Of a DNA stretch of 64,000 bases, positions 7,524 through 17,018 are shown piece after piece. The notes under the pieces are model-generated. The model searched no databases. It was not told where the DNA came from and saw only the letters and a list, made by a program, of their open reading frames with translations. The DNA lies in contig NZ_SHMH01000003.1 of the NCBI RefSeq assembly GCF_004283755.1, positions 1 through 64,000 on the forward strand. The letters are read 5' to 3'. A program made the translations under genes and the position numbers. Source of the DNA: Pseudoxanthomonas winnipegensis (GTDB lineage Bacteria; Pseudomonadota; Gammaproteobacteria; Xanthomonadales; Xanthomonadaceae). Numbering within the stretch: position 1 is the first letter of the stretch; each line of letters opens with the position of its first letter.

Positions 7524-9113
7524 TCAGTGGCCGCCGGCCGCCGCGCCACCGCCGGCCTTGGCCGCGAACGGCGGTTTGGCGAACCACACCACCACGATGA
7601 TCGACAGGAAGACGATGCCCAGCAGGTGGAAGATCTCGTTGAAGCCGATCTGCGCGGCCTGCTGGCCGATCATCTGGTTCAGCGCCACCGCGCCGGTCTG
7701 CAGGTCGCCGCGGCCGAGCTGGTTCACGGTCTGCTGCATGGCCGGATCGTAGGCGTTGATGTGCTCGGTCAGTTGCGCATGGTGCACGGTGGTGCGCTGG
7801 TTCCAGGCCCAGGTGGTCAGCGAGGCGGCGAAGCTGCCGCCCAGCGTGCGCACGAAGGTGGCCAGGCCCGAGCCGGCGGCGATCTCATGCGGCTCCAGGT
7901 CCGACAGCAGGATGGTCAGCACCGGCATGAAGAACAGCGCCACGCCCAGGCCCTGGATCAGCTGCACCTCGGCCACGCGGCCGAAGTTGACGTCCAGGTT
8001 GAAGCCCGAGCGCAGGAAGCTGGTGGAGGCCATGACGAAGAACGCGAAGCTCGCCAGCAGACGCAGATCGAAGCGCGAGGCGTACTTGCCCACGAACGGC
8101 GTCAGCAGCACCGGCAGCACGCCCAGTGGTGCCGAGGCCAGGCCCGCCCACAGCGCGGTATAGCCCAGGTTGCGCTGCAGCCACAGCGGCACCAGCAGGC
8201 CGATGGAGAAGAACGCCGCATAGCCCAGCACCATCGCCAGCGTGCCGGCGGTGAAGTTGCGGTGGCGGAACAGGCGCAGGTTGACGATCGGATCCTTCTC
8301 GGTCAGTTCCCAGATGACGAACACCGTCAGGGCGAGCACCGCCACGATGGTCAGCCATACGATCTTGGTCGAGTTGAACCAGTCCTCGTCGTTGCCCAGG
8401 TCCAGCATGATCTGCAGCGCGCCCACGCCCAGGATCAGCGTGGCCAGGCCGATGTAGTCCATCTTCGGCGACTGCAGCTGCTCGGGCCGCCCCTTCATCT
8501 GCCGGCCGACCACGAAGCTGGCGAAGATGCCGATGGGAATGTTGATGAAGAAGATCCATTCCCAGCTGTAGTTGTCGGTGATCCAGCCGCCCAGGATGGG
8601 GCCGGCGATCGGCGCGACCACCGTGACCATCGCCAGCAGGGCGATGGCCTGGCCGCGCTTGTGCGGTGGATAGATCGAGATCAGCAGCGCCTGGGTCACC
8701 GGATACATCGGGCCGGCGACGAAGCCCTGCAGCGCGCGGGCCACCACCAGCAGGCCCATCGAGTTGGCGATGCCGCACAGGAAGGAGGCAACCACGAAGG
8801 CCAGCGTGGCCAGGGTGAACAGCCGCACCTCGCCGTACTTGCGGGTCAGAAAGCCGGTCAGCGGCAGCGCGATCGCGTTGCTCACCGCGAACGAGGTGAT
8901 GACCCAGGTGGCCTGGTTGGCGCTGGCGCCCAGGTTGCCCGAGATGGTGGGCAGGGAGACGTTGGCGATGGTCGTGTCCAGCACCTGCATGAACGATGCA
9001 AGCGCCAGGCCGATCGTGGTCAGCGCCATGTTCGGCGGGCGGAACGGCTGGGCCGCCGGCTTGGGGGCGGCCGGCGCGCCGCCGCCGCCCGCGTCTTCGG
9101 CGATGGTGGACAT
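7524..9113 (-). CDS. emrB: DHA2-family MFS multidrug exporter EmrB
   Basis: Inner-membrane drug:proton antiporter of 529 aa with about 14 hydrophobic segments, the DHA2/EmrB architecture. The motif LDTTIANVSLPTI in helix 1 and the following WVITSF are diagnostic for this branch of the major facilitator superfamily. The C-terminus is Gly/Ala-rich (GGGAAAGGH). It is the last gene of emrR-emrC-emrA-emrB, starting 10 bp after the emrA stop. In Stenotrophomonas the homologous EmrCAB system exports hydrophobic compounds through a tripartite envelope channel. ATG at 9113 is well placed. Substrates here are not known. Confidence 0.93.
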   Translation of the reverse strand: MSTIAEDAGGGGAPAAPKPAAQPFRPPNMALTTIGLALASFMQVLDTTIANVSLPTISGNLGASANQATWVITSFAVSNAIALPLTGFLTRKYGEVRLFTLATLAFVVASFLCGIANSMGLLVVARALQGFVAGPMYPVTQALLISIYPPHKRGQAIALLAMVTVVAPIAGPILGGWITDNYSWEWIFFINIPIGIFASFVVGRQMKGRPEQLQSPKMDYIGLATLILGVGALQIMLDLGNDEDWFNSTKIVWLTIVAVLALTVFVIWELTEKDPIVNLRLFRHRNFTAGTLAMVLGYAAFFSIGLLVPLWLQRNLGYTALWAGLASAPLGVLPVLLTPFVGKYASRFDLRLLASFAFFVMASTSFLRSGFNLDVNFGRVAEVQLIQGLGVALFFMPVLTILLSDLEPHEIAAGSGLATFVRTLGGSFAASLTTWAWNQRTTVHHAQLTEHINAYDPAMQQTVNQLGRGDLQTGAVALNQMIGQQAAQIGFNEIFHLLGIVFLSIIVVVWFAKPPFAAKAGGGAAAGGH

Positions 9114-9123
9114 CAGTGCGCGC

Positions 9124-10320
9124 TCAGTTGGTCTTGGCCGACTCGGGCAGGTTCTGCTCGATGATCGAGGTGATCAGCTGGTTGGCGTCGGCCAACTGCT
9201 TGTTGTAGGCGGCCGTGGTCATCAGCGGCTTGGCATCGGCCGGGCGGGCCGGCGCCAGGACCGGGCCGTTCTGGTCCTTCAGGCTCACGTTGACGTCCGT
9301 GCTCAGGCCGATGCGCAGCGGATGGGACTGCAGCTGCTTGGGATCGAGCACGATCTTGACCGGCAGGCGCTGGACGATCTTGATCCAGTTGCCGCTGGCG
9401 TTCTGCGCCGGCAGCAGCGAGAACGCACTGCCGGTGCCCAGGCCCAGGCTGTCGACCTTGCCCTGGTAGGTGACGTCATCGCCGTACAGGTCGGCATGCA
9501 CCTCGACCGGCTGGCCGATGCGCATCTTGCCCAGCTGGGTTTCCTTGAAATTGGCCTCGATCCACACCTGGTCGATCGGCACGATCGTCATCAGCGTGGT
9601 GCCGGGCTGGACCTGCTGGCCCAGCTGCACGCGGCGCTGGGCCACGTAGCCCGAGACCGGCGCGAGGATCGCGGTGCGCTGCAGGTTGAGATAGGCCTGG
9701 CGCAGCTGCGAGGACGCGGCCTGCACCTGCGGGGTCTTGGACACGGTGGTGGCATCGACCAGCGCGCGGGTGCGCTGCAGGTTGCCACGCGCGCCGCCCA
9801 GGGCGGCCTCGGCCGAGGCCAGGATGTCGCGGGCGTGGGCCAGCTCCTCGCGCGAGACCGCGCCGGTGGCGACCAGGCCTTCGCGGCGCTTGACGTCGGC
9901 GCGCGCCTGATCGACGGCGACCTGGCGGGCGCGCAGGTCCGATTCGCTGGACTCCACGCTGCTGTACAGGCCGCGCACCTGGCGCACGGTGCCGGCCAGG
10001 TTGGCCACGGCCTGGTCGTAGCTGACCTGGGCATCGTTGGGATCCAGGTGCACCAGCGGCTGGCCCGCCTCGACCTTCATGCCGTTGTCGGCGTCGATGC
10101 TGACCACCGTGCCCATGGTCTGCGGCACGATCGAGACGATGTTGCCGGCGACGTAGGCGTCGTCGGTGCTCTGGTGCCAGCGGCCGTACAGCAGCTCGTA
10201 GGCGATCCAGCCCACGCCGGCCACGACGATCACCAGGAGCAGGATGAGCAGGGAACGCTTGCGGTTGCTCTTCTTCGGCGGCTGCGCGCCGGCCTGAGCG
10301 TTGGGAGTCTGCGAGTTCAT
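9124..10320 (-). CDS. emrA: Membrane fusion protein EmrA (HlyD family)
   Basis: Periplasmic adaptor of 398 aa linking the inner-membrane pump EmrB to the outer-membrane channel. Residues 22-40 form a single membrane anchor; then come the lipoyl/biotin-like half-motifs (STDDAYVAGNIV and PVSGYVAQRRV), a long alpha-helical hairpin, and the beta-barrel segment VWIEANFKETQL typical of EmrA/HlyD proteins. The start ATG overlaps the emrC stop by 4 bp (10317-10320), showing translational coupling within emrRCAB. The C-terminal tail of about 60 residues after the barrel is longer than in many EmrA proteins. Confidence 0.93.
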   Translation of the reverse strand: MNSQTPNAQAGAQPPKKSNRKRSLLILLLVIVVAGVGWIAYELLYGRWHQSTDDAYVAGNIVSIVPQTMGTVVSIDADNGMKVEAGQPLVHLDPNDAQVSYDQAVANLAGTVRQVRGLYSSVESSESDLRARQVAVDQARADVKRREGLVATGAVSREELAHARDILASAEAALGGARGNLQRTRALVDATTVSKTPQVQAASSQLRQAYLNLQRTAILAPVSGYVAQRRVQLGQQVQPGTTLMTIVPIDQVWIEANFKETQLGKMRIGQPVEVHADLYGDDVTYQGKVDSLGLGTGSAFSLLPAQNASGNWIKIVQRLPVKIVLDPKQLQSHPLRIGLSTDVNVSLKDQNGPVLAPARPADAKPLMTTAAYNKQLADANQLITSIIEQNLPESAKTN

Positions 10321-11801
10321 GGCGTGGAGGTATCGGCGGTATTGGTGGAAGAGGGAGTCGGCGCGGTCAGCGGCAGGCCGCCGCCCAGGGCCTGGTCGAG
10401 ATCGACCACGGCGACGTAGCGGCGGGCGTGGAGATCGGCCAGCTGCTGTTCCAGCTGCAGCAGCGGTCGCTGCGCGGAGAGCACGTCCAGCTGGGTGCCC
10501 AGGCCCGCGTCGTAGCGGTTGGAGGCCAGGTCGTAGGCCTTCTGCGCCGCATCGCGCGCCGCGGTCAGCGAGGCGACCTGCGCATCGAGCGAGCGCGCCG
10601 ACTGGACCGCATCGGCGACCTCGTGCATGGCACCGACCAAGGCACCGTTGTAGCTGGCCACAGCGAGGTCGTACTGGGCGTCCGCGTTGTCCAGGTTGGC
10701 GCGCAAGCGACCGCCATCGAAGATCGGCAGGCTGATCGCCGGCCCGCCCAGGCCCAGCACCGCATCGCTGTCGAACAGATCCGACAGGTTGGCCGAGGCC
10801 AGGCCGACGATGGCCGACAGGTTCACGCTGGGCTTGAAGGCGGCCTTGCGCGCGTCGATGCCGCGGTTGGCGGCCTCCACGCGCCAGCGCGCGGCGACCA
10901 CGTCGGCGCGATGGCCGAGCAGTTCGCTGGGCAGCACGCCGGGCACCGACGGCGCGGGCGCGGCGAGCAGCTTGGGCTGGGCGATGGCCAGGCCGCGGTC
11001 CGGGCCCTTGCCGAGCAGGGCGGCCAGCGCGTTGCGCAGGGCGTCGATCTGCTGCTGGGCGGCCTGTTCCTGCTGGCGCGCGCTGGCGATGGTGCTCTCG
11101 GCCTGGCGCAGCTGCAGGTTGTTGTCCAGGCCGGCGTCGACGCGCTGCTGGCTCAGGTCGCGCAGGCGGCCCGAACGCTGCTGCTCGCGGCGGGCCACGT
11201 CCAGCGCCTCGTAGGCCTGCGACAGCGAGATGTAGGTGCGGGCGATGTTGGCCGACAGGGTCAGGCGGGCGGCCTGGGCGTCGACCTCGGCGGCGCGCGC
11301 CTGGCCGACGGCGGCCTCGTAGGCGGCGCGCTGGCCGCCCCACAGGTCCGGCGCCCACTTGAAGTCGAGCATCAGCACGTTGGCCCACATCACATCGCCG
11401 CCGATCTCCGGGCCGGCCAGGCCCTTGGGCAGCTGCACGCCGCTGTATTCGCCGGTGGCGTCGAGCGTGGGCTTGCGCTGCGCGTCGGCCAGGCCGGCCT
11501 GGGCCTTGGCTTGGCGCAGGCGCGCGTCGGCCGCGGCCAGCGATGGGTTGCCCTGCAGGGCCTCGCGGATCAGGCCGTCCAGCTGCGGGTCGCCCAGCGC
11601 GTTCCACCAGTCCTGACGCGGGAAGGCGGCGGCGCTGAAGGCGTCCGCGCCCAGGACCTGGCGTGCACCGAGGGTGTCTGCGTCGAGCGGCTGGCCGCTG
11701 GTGGTCAGGCCGCGGCTGCTGGCGCAGCCGGCCAGCACCAGCGCGCAGGCCATCGCCGCGGCGAGCCTGCCGTGCAGGCGTGGGGGAACGGACGTGGACA
11801 T
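10317..11801 (-). CDS. emrC: Outer-membrane efflux lipoprotein (OprM/NodT family), EmrC-type
   Basis: TolC-like outer-membrane channel of 494 aa completing the EmrCAB efflux pump. A lipoprotein signal with LVLAGC places the acylated cysteine at residue 26. The mature protein shows the internal duplication of the OEP fold, with long helices rich in Ala, Gln and Arg and the motifs QDWWNALGDPQLDGLI and SLPIFDGGRL typical of NodT/OprM proteins. The start at 11801 lies 2 bp after the emrR stop and the end overlaps emrA by 4 bp, so the three pump genes form one unit behind emrR. Confidence 0.92.
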   Translation of the reverse strand: MSTSVPPRLHGRLAAAMACALVLAGCASSRGLTTSGQPLDADTLGARQVLGADAFSAAAFPRQDWWNALGDPQLDGLIREALQGNPSLAAADARLRQAKAQAGLADAQRKPTLDATGEYSGVQLPKGLAGPEIGGDVMWANVLMLDFKWAPDLWGGQRAAYEAAVGQARAAEVDAQAARLTLSANIARTYISLSQAYEALDVARREQQRSGRLRDLSQQRVDAGLDNNLQLRQAESTIASARQQEQAAQQQIDALRNALAALLGKGPDRGLAIAQPKLLAAPAPSVPGVLPSELLGHRADVVAARWRVEAANRGIDARKAAFKPSVNLSAIVGLASANLSDLFDSDAVLGLGGPAISLPIFDGGRLRANLDNADAQYDLAVASYNGALVGAMHEVADAVQSARSLDAQVASLTAARDAAQKAYDLASNRYDAGLGTQLDVLSAQRPLLQLEQQLADLHARRYVAVVDLDQALGGGLPLTAPTPSSTNTADTSTP

Positions 11802-11803
11802 GG

Positions 11804-12265
11804 TCAATCGGTCTCGGAGGTGAGGTTGTCGCGCGCCTGCTCGAGCAGGCGCATCAGTTCGCTGGATTCGGCCTCGGACATGCCGCGCGTCGCGCGCTGC
11901 AGCACGCGCTGGCCGCACAGGTTGATGTCCTGCCAGATGGCGGTGCCGGCCTCGGTGAGGTGGATGTGCAGGGCGCGGCGATCGCCGGGATCGGCCTTAC
12001 GCGTGACCAGGCCGCGCGCCTCGAGGCGATCGAGCAGGCGGGTCATCGCGCCAGGGTGGACCTCGGCGGCGCGCGCCAGGTCGGTCACGCTGGCGATGCC
12101 GTCGGCCAGCTTCTTGATGGTGACGAACTGGCTGAAGGTCAGGTCGTGGCCGGCGGCGATCAGTTCGCGCTCCATCGCTTCCCAGATCGCGTCACGCGTC
12201 TGGCGGATCAGCAGGCCGAGCGAGGACCCGCTCGCGGGCGGGCAGATGGACGCAGGGGAATTCAT
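11804..12265 (-). CDS. emrR: MarR-family repressor EmrR
   Basis: Winged-helix repressor of 153 aa, first gene of the efflux operon. The DNA-binding core includes SVTDLARAAEVHPGAMTRLL and the wing DPGDRRALHIHLT, both typical of MarR proteins. Homologues in E. coli (EmrR/MprA) and Stenotrophomonas repress their own operon and release DNA when they bind hydrophobic drugs. The palindrome at 12292-12311, which overlaps a perfect TTGACA -35 box, is the probable autoregulatory operator. The product has three cysteine-poor helices at its C-terminus for dimerisation. Ligand specificity cannot be read from the sequence. Confidence 0.92.
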   Translation of the reverse strand: MNSPASICPPASGSSLGLLIRQTRDAIWEAMERELIAAGHDLTFSQFVTIKKLADGIASVTDLARAAEVHPGAMTRLLDRLEARGLVTRKADPGDRRALHIHLTEAGTAIWQDINLCGQRVLQRATRGMSEAESSELMRLLEQARDNLTSETD

Positions 12266-12273
12266 GGCGCGGC

Positions 12274-12311
12274 ATGATCCGCGCGGGTGGGATATTTGTC
12301 AATGCAAATAT
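12274..12311 (-). promoter_or_regulatory. emrRCAB promoter with MarR-type operator
   Basis: On the minus strand TTGACA (12297-12302) and GATCAT (12274-12279) are 17 bp apart, a good sigma70 pair. The inverted repeat ATATTTG-N6-CAAATAT (12292-12298 and 12305-12311) covers the -35 box. This AT-rich palindrome stands out from the GC-rich surroundings and sits where a MarR repressor would block RNA polymerase. Confidence 0.75.
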
Positions 12312-12324
12312 TGTTTCAGCAATG

Positions 12325-12345
12325 GAATGCCGCGTCGCGGCATTC
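12325..12345 (-). terminator. Hairpin after ypjD
   Basis: GAATGCCGC and GCGGCATTC form a perfect 9-bp stem with a 3-base loop, 20 bases after the stop of the minus-strand cytochrome-assembly-like gene. It separates that gene from the emr promoter. The T-tract is weak. Confidence 0.55.
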
Positions 12346-12364
12346 TGCTGACAGAACGGTCAGC

Positions 12365-13156
12365 TCATAAGGTGCGTTTCAGGATCAACTCCAGCACCGC
12401 CTTGCTGCCGAAAAACGCGAGCAGCAGCAGCGCCATGGCCACCAAGGTCCAGCGCACCGCAGTCGTGCCGCGCCAGCCGCGCCGCCAGCGCCCCAGCAGC
12501 AGGCCGCCGAAGACCAGCCAGGACAGCACGCTCAGCACGGTCTTGTGCACCAGATGCTGGGCGAACAGGTTCTCCACGAACATCATTCCGGTCAGCAGCG
12601 TGGCCGTCAGCAGGGCGAAACCCACCGCGATCGTGCGGAACAGCAATGTCTCCAGCTCGGTCAGCGGCGGCAGCGCGCGCAGCCAGGCGTGGAACTCGCG
12701 CCGGCGCAGGGCGCGCTCCTGCACCCACAGCATGATCGCCAGCAGCGCCGCCACCGCCAGCGTGGCGTAGGACAGCAGCGCCAGCCAGGCATGCAGCTGC
12801 AGGCGCCAGTCCAGACCGGAGGAGGGGCGGTGGCCGTAGCCGTGGTAGACGGCCAGCAGCAGCGCGGCCAGCGGGAAGGACACCACGCCCACCGCTGCCA
12901 TGCGGCCGCGCGCGACCAGGGCGGTCATCGCCGCCATGCCCAGGCTGACCAGCGACAGAGCCGCGAAGAAATGCATGTCTGGCCCGCCCGGCGTGCGCCA
13001 GGCCACCCACAGGTGGTAGCCGCTGTGCAGGGCGATGGCCAGCAGGGCCGGCAGGCGCCAGGCGCGGGTCGGCCCGGCGGCATCGGGCGCGACGGCGCGC
13101 ACCAGCAACAGGGTCGCCAGCAGGTACAGGACACAGGAAGGAAGGACGAACCCCAT
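12365..13156 (-). CDS. ypjD: CcsA/YpjD-type inner membrane protein
   Basis: Integral membrane protein of 263 aa with about eight hydrophobic helices, matching the cytochrome c assembly (CcsA/CcmF-like, E. coli YpjD) family. Recognisable features are the HAWLALLSYATLAVAALLA helix and conserved histidines (LHSGYHLWV, YHGYGH, QLHAW, HKTVLS) of the kind that bind heme in CcsA relatives. It is divergent from ffh, an arrangement also found in other gammaproteobacteria. The start ATG at 13156 is chosen because upstream sequence in this frame has no membrane character. The exact role, heme handling or otherwise, is not established. Confidence 0.85.
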   Translation of the reverse strand: MGFVLPSCVLYLLATLLLVRAVAPDAAGPTRAWRLPALLAIALHSGYHLWVAWRTPGGPDMHFFAALSLVSLGMAAMTALVARGRMAAVGVVSFPLAALLLAVYHGYGHRPSSGLDWRLQLHAWLALLSYATLAVAALLAIMLWVQERALRRREFHAWLRALPPLTELETLLFRTIAVGFALLTATLLTGMMFVENLFAQHLVHKTVLSVLSWLVFGGLLLGRWRRGWRGTTAVRWTLVAMALLLLAFFGSKAVLELILKRTL

Positions 13157-13346
13157 GGCGCGCAGTGTCGCATGCGGCTCCGCTTTTCGAGAACCATTCT
13201 TGTTGGACGGGCGGTGGGATGGGGCCGCGCGCGGAGAGGCACAAGCCGCGCCGATAAGGCTCAGCTCGCCCCTCATTCCCGCCCGGCCGCAAAACCCACC
13301 CGGATATACTGCGCGCCCGCTTCGCGTCCGCTTTCCGGTTGCCCCC

Positions 13347-14732
13347 ATGTTCGAATCCCTGACCCAGCGCCTGTCCGGCACCATCGAGCGCCTGCGCGGC
13401 CGCGGCCGCCTGACCGAGGACAACATCCGCGAGGCCACCCGCGAGGTGCGCATCGCCCTGCTGGAAGCCGACGTCGCCCTGCCGGTGGTCCAGGCCCTGG
13501 TCGAGCGCATCAAGGTGCGCGCGGTCGGCCAGGAGGTGCTGAAGTCGCTGACCCCCGGCCAGGCGCTGATCAAGGTGGTGCGCGACGAGCTGACCGCGGT
13601 GATGGGCTCCACCGCCCAGGACCTCAACCTCAACGTGCCGGCGCCGGCGGTGATCCTGATGGCCGGCCTGCAGGGCGCGGGCAAGACCACCACCGTGGGC
13701 AAGCTCGCCAAGCACCTGAAGGAGAAGCGCAAGAAGAAGGTCATGGTGGTCTCGGCCGACGTCTACCGCCCGGCCGCCATCGAGCAGCTCAAGGCGCTGG
13801 CCCAGCAGGTCGACGTGCCGTTCTTCCCCTCCGATGCCTCGCAGAAGCCCGAGGCCATCGTCCGCGCCGCGATCGAGGACGCGCGCAAGTCCTTCACCGA
13901 TGTGCTGATCGTCGATACCGCCGGTCGCCTGGCCATCGACGAGGCGATGATGGCCGAGATCAAGGCGCTGCACGCCGCGGTCAAGCCGGTCGAGACCCTG
14001 TTCGTGGTCGACTCGATGACCGGCCAGGACGCGGCGACCACCGCCAAGGCCTTCTCCGAGGCGCTGCCCCTGACCGGCGTGGTGCTGACCAAGACCGACG
14101 GCGATGCCCGCGGCGGCGCGGCGCTGTCGGTGCGCTACATCACCGGCAAGCCGATCAAGTTCATCGGCGTGGGCGAGAAGCCCGACGGCCTGGACGTGTT
14201 CCATCCCGAGCGCGTGGCCAGCCGCATCCTGGACATGGGCGACGTGCTGTCGCTGGTGGAGCAGGTCGAGAGCCAGGTCGACAAGGACAAGGCGCAGAAG
14301 CTCGCCGAGAAGGTCGCCAAGGGCAAGAAGTTCGATCTCAACGACATGCGCGACCAGCTCGAGCAGATGCAGAACATGGGCGGCATCGGCGCGCTGATGG
14401 ACAAGCTACCTGGCCTGGGCCAGGTGCCCGAGCACCTCAAGGCGCAGGTCGCCGGCAACAAGGAAGTGCCGCGCATGATCGCGATCATCAATTCGATGAC
14501 CAAGAAGGAGCGCCGCAATCCGGCGCTGCTCAACGGCTCGCGCCGCGCGCGCATCGCCAAGGGCTCGGGCACCCAGCCGGCCGACGTGAACAAGCTGATG
14601 AAGCAGTTCACGCAGATGGAAAAGATGATGGGCAAGCTGGGCCGCGGCGGCATGAAGGGCATGATGCGCGGCATGCGCGGAATGATGGGCGCCATGGGTG
14701 GCGGCGGCCGCGGCGGCATGCCGTTCCGCTGA
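13347..14732 (+). CDS. ffh: Signal recognition particle protein Ffh (SRP54)
   Basis: GTPase of 461 aa that binds signal sequences of nascent membrane proteins and, with 4.5S RNA, delivers ribosomes to FtsY. The order is the N domain (1-85), the G domain with P-loop [10 protein letters not shown] at 107-116, DTAGR and [10 protein letters not shown] motifs, and the M domain. The last 60 residues are strikingly Met/Gly-rich ([18 protein letters not shown]), the flexible groove that holds hydrophobic signals. ATG at 13347 fits the family start [10 protein letters not shown]. The following gene begins 8 bp after the stop and may be co-transcribed. Confidence 0.97.
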   Translation: MFESLTQRLSGTIERLRGRGRLTEDNIREATREVRIALLEADVALPVVQALVERIKVRAVGQEVLKSLTPGQALIKVVRDELTAVMGSTAQDLNLNVPAPAVILMAGLQGAGKTTTVGKLAKHLKEKRKKKVMVVSADVYRPAAIEQLKALAQQVDVPFFPSDASQKPEAIVRAAIEDARKSFTDVLIVDTAGRLAIDEAMMAEIKALHAAVKPVETLFVVDSMTGQDAATTAKAFSEALPLTGVVLTKTDGDARGGAALSVRYITGKPIKFIGVGEKPDGLDVFHPERVASRILDMGDVLSLVEQVESQVDKDKAQKLAEKVAKGKKFDLNDMRDQLEQMQNMGGIGALMDKLPGLGQVPEHLKAQVAGNKEVPRMIAIINSMTKKERRNPALLNGSRRARIAKGSGTQPADVNKLMKQFTQMEKMMGKLGRGGMKGMMRGMRGMMGAMGGGGRGGMPFR

Positions 14733-14739
14733 TCGCCTG

Positions 14740-15810
14740 ATGGCCTCGGCCGCGCGCCTGCGATCCGATGCGTTCTGCGCGCGCTTCGGCGTGCGCGTGT
14801 CGATCCTGCTGGCGCCGATGGCCGGCGCCTGCCCAGTGCCGCTGTCGGCTGCGCTGGCCGATGCCGGCAGCCTGGGCGCGATGGGCGCGGTGCTGTCCAC
14901 GCCGCAGGACATCGGGCGTTGGATGGACGACTTCCGTGCGCTTTCCAGCGGGCCTGCACAGGTCAATCTGTGGGTGCCAGACGCGCCGCCCGCGCGCGAT
15001 GCGCAGGCCGAGGCCGCCGTGCGTGCGCTGCTGGCGCAGTGGGGGCCGGATGTGCCCGCCAGCGCGGGCGATGCGGTCCCCGCGGATTTCGACGCGCAGT
15101 TCGACGCCGTGCTGGCGGCGCGGCCGCAGGTGTTGTCCACGATCATGGGCGTGCTGCAACCGGCCCAGGTGCAGGCGCTGCGCCGCGCCGGCATCGCCTG
15201 GTTCGCCACCGCGACCACGCTGGCCGAAGCGCAGTGCGCGCAGGACGCCGGCGCCGATGCGGTGATTGCGCAGGGCTTCGAGGCCGGTGGGCATCGCGGT
15301 GCGTTCGATCCGGCCGCCGCCGAGCGCCAGCTGGTCGGCCTGTTCGCGCTGGTGCCGCGCCTGGCCGATGCGCTGTCGGTGCCGGTGATCGCCGCCGGTG
15401 GCATCGCCGATGGCCGCGGGGTGGCCGCTGCGCTGACGCTGGGCGCGAGTGCGGCGATGGTCGGCACCGCCTTCCTGCGCACGCCGGAAGCCGCCATCGC
15501 GCCGGCCTGGGCGCAGGCCCTGGCCGGGACCGAGCCGCAGGACACCTGGCCGACGCGTGCGTTCTCCGGCCGGCTCGGGCGTTCGATCGCCACGGCCTAT
15601 GTCCGCGCAGCGACGAATCCTGAAGCGCCACCGCCCGCGCCGTATCCGGTGCAGCGCGGCCTGACCGCCGCGATGCGCAAGCAAGCCGTGGTCGAGGACC
15701 GGCTCGATGCGATGCAGGCCTGGGCCGGGCAGTCGGCCTGGGCCGCGCAGGCCAGGCCCGCCGCCGCGCTGCTGCGGGACTGGTGGGCGCAGGCCGACGC
15801 CCTGCTGTGA
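14740..15810 (+). CDS. NAD(P)H-free nitronate monooxygenase-like FMN enzyme
   Basis: FMN-binding TIM-barrel protein of 356 aa of the nitronate monooxygenase (2-nitropropane dioxygenase) family, which oxidises toxic alkyl nitronates. The N-terminal [21 protein letters not shown], the central [12 protein letters not shown] and the [10 protein letters not shown] phosphate-binding motif near the C-terminus are all present. The class I type is the closest match from motifs, but the physiological substrate is unknown. ATG at 14740 follows the ffh stop closely. Its stop overlaps the GTG of the next gene by 4 bp, so the two are translationally coupled. Confidence 0.85.
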   Translation: MASAARLRSDAFCARFGVRVSILLAPMAGACPVPLSAALADAGSLGAMGAVLSTPQDIGRWMDDFRALSSGPAQVNLWVPDAPPARDAQAEAAVRALLAQWGPDVPASAGDAVPADFDAQFDAVLAARPQVLSTIMGVLQPAQVQALRRAGIAWFATATTLAEAQCAQDAGADAVIAQGFEAGGHRGAFDPAAAERQLVGLFALVPRLADALSVPVIAAGGIADGRGVAAALTLGASAAMVGTAFLRTPEAAIAPAWAQALAGTEPQDTWPTRAFSGRLGRSIATAYVRAATNPEAPPPAPYPVQRGLTAAMRKQAVVEDRLDAMQAWAGQSAWAAQARPAAALLRDWWAQADALL

Positions 15811-16613
15811 GCGCGCCCCGCCTGAGCATCGCCGGCCGGCCCGCCACGCACGACGACCTGCGTCCGCTGGCGCAGTCCAACTACGGCCACTTCACCGCCT
15901 TCCGCACGCGCGGCGGCGCGGTGCAGGGGCTCGATCTGCACCTGGCGCGGCTGCGCGAGGGCCATGCGACGCTGTTCGACGCCCCGTTCGACGAGCCCGC
16001 GTTGCTGGCGCAGCTGCGGCAGGCGCTGCATGGGGTGGAGGACGCGTCGGTGCGGATCACCGGCTTCGCGCGCGACTTCGACTACCGCGATCCGCTCAAG
16101 CCGGTGACGCCGCAATGGCTGATCTCCGTGGCGGATGCGCAGCCGGCGGCGCCGGCCGGGCCGCTGGCCCTGAAGTCCTATGCGTTCGTGCGGCCCCTGC
16201 CGCAGATCAAGCACATCGCCACGCTGCCGCTGTTCCACTACCGGCGCCAGGCACGGCTGGCCGGCGCCGACGACGCGCTGTTCGTCGAAGCGGCGGGGCA
16301 GGGCGCGCGCGTGGTGGAAGGCTCGGTCTGGAACATCGGGTTCTGGGACGGCGGCCAAGTGCTCTGGCTGCAGGGCCCGGCGCTGCGCGGCACCTGCGAG
16401 GCGCTGCTGCAGCGGGGCCTGGATGTCTTGGGTGTGCCGCAGCGGAGCGCGGACGTCACGCTGAAACAAGCGGGCACGTTGGCCGCCTTCACCGCCAACG
16501 CGAACGGCTGCACGCCGGTGTCCGGGATCGATGGCAGGCCCTTGCCGGCCGCGCCGGAACTGCCCGCCCTGCTGGCCCGGGCGCTGGACACCCAGCCCTG
16601 GGATCGCCCCTGA
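15807..16613 (+). CDS. Class IV aminotransferase-fold PLP enzyme (PabC-like)
   Basis: Pyridoxal-phosphate enzyme of 268 aa with the fold shared by 4-amino-4-deoxychorismate lyase (PabC), branched-chain and D-amino-acid aminotransferases. The probable PLP lysine is in [16 protein letters not shown], and the cofactor-binding Glu and Asn follow in [14 protein letters not shown]. The N-terminal [13 protein letters not shown] segment is typical of the family. GTG at 15807 overlaps the preceding stop (GTGA). PabC for folate synthesis is the likeliest assignment by length, but no active-site residue seen here separates lyase from transaminase. Confidence 0.8.
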   Translation: MSAPRLSIAGRPATHDDLRPLAQSNYGHFTAFRTRGGAVQGLDLHLARLREGHATLFDAPFDEPALLAQLRQALHGVEDASVRITGFARDFDYRDPLKPVTPQWLISVADAQPAAPAGPLALKSYAFVRPLPQIKHIATLPLFHYRRQARLAGADDALFVEAAGQGARVVEGSVWNIGFWDGGQVLWLQGPALRGTCEALLQRGLDVLGVPQRSADVTLKQAGTLAAFTANANGCTPVSGIDGRPLPAAPELPALLARALDTQPWDRP

Positions 16614-16639
16614 GCACAGGCGGGAGAGTGGGGACGGGT

Positions 16640-16667
16640 TTGCGTGGCGCGCGCGGCCAGCTATAAT
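16640..16667 (+). promoter_or_regulatory. Promoter of the rpsP-rimM-trmD operon
   Basis: A perfect -10 TATAAT (16662-16667) stands 16 bp after TTGCGT (16640-16645), about 48 bp ahead of the rpsP start and after the end of the aminotransferase gene. Confidence 0.7.
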
Positions 16668-16714
16668 CGCCGGCTTACCTCGCCATCCTGGCGACTGGGC
16701 AACACGAGAGCACC

Positions 16715-16978
16715 ATGGTCAAGATCCGCCTTACCCGCGGTGGCGCCAAGAAGCGCCCCTTCTACCACATCATCGTCACCGACGTGCGCAGCGCGCGCGA
16801 CGGCCGCAACATCGAGCGTCTGGGTTACTACAACCCGGTCGCCCAAGGCGCCGAGCCGCGCGTGGTGCTGGACACCGCCCGCGTCGACCACTGGGTGAGC
16901 AACGGCGCCCAGCTGACCGACAAGGTCCGCAACCTGTACAAGGAAGCGGCCAAGGCCAACGCCCAGGCTTCGGCCTGA
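16715..16978 (+). CDS. rpsP: 30S ribosomal protein S16
   Basis: Small-subunit ribosomal protein of 87 aa that stabilises 16S rRNA during 30S assembly. The opening [19 protein letters not shown] and the internal [12 protein letters not shown] are the family signature. It is the first gene of the conserved rpsP-rimM-trmD-rplS cluster and lies downstream of a good sigma70 promoter. The C-terminus ([12 protein letters not shown]) is a short Ala-rich tail. Confidence 0.98.
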   Translation: MVKIRLTRGGAKKRPFYHIIVTDVRSARDGRNIERLGYYNPVAQGAEPRVVLDTARVDHWVSNGAQLTDKVRNLYKEAAKANAQASA

Positions 16979-17018
16979 TCGCGCTGCGGCCGCGCCTGGC
17001 GCGGCCGGTCTTCTCGCA

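Noticed and set aside
10428..12770. Long plus-strand frame opposite emrC, emrR and ypjD
   Set aside because: Runs across the emr operator and three genes; no domain.
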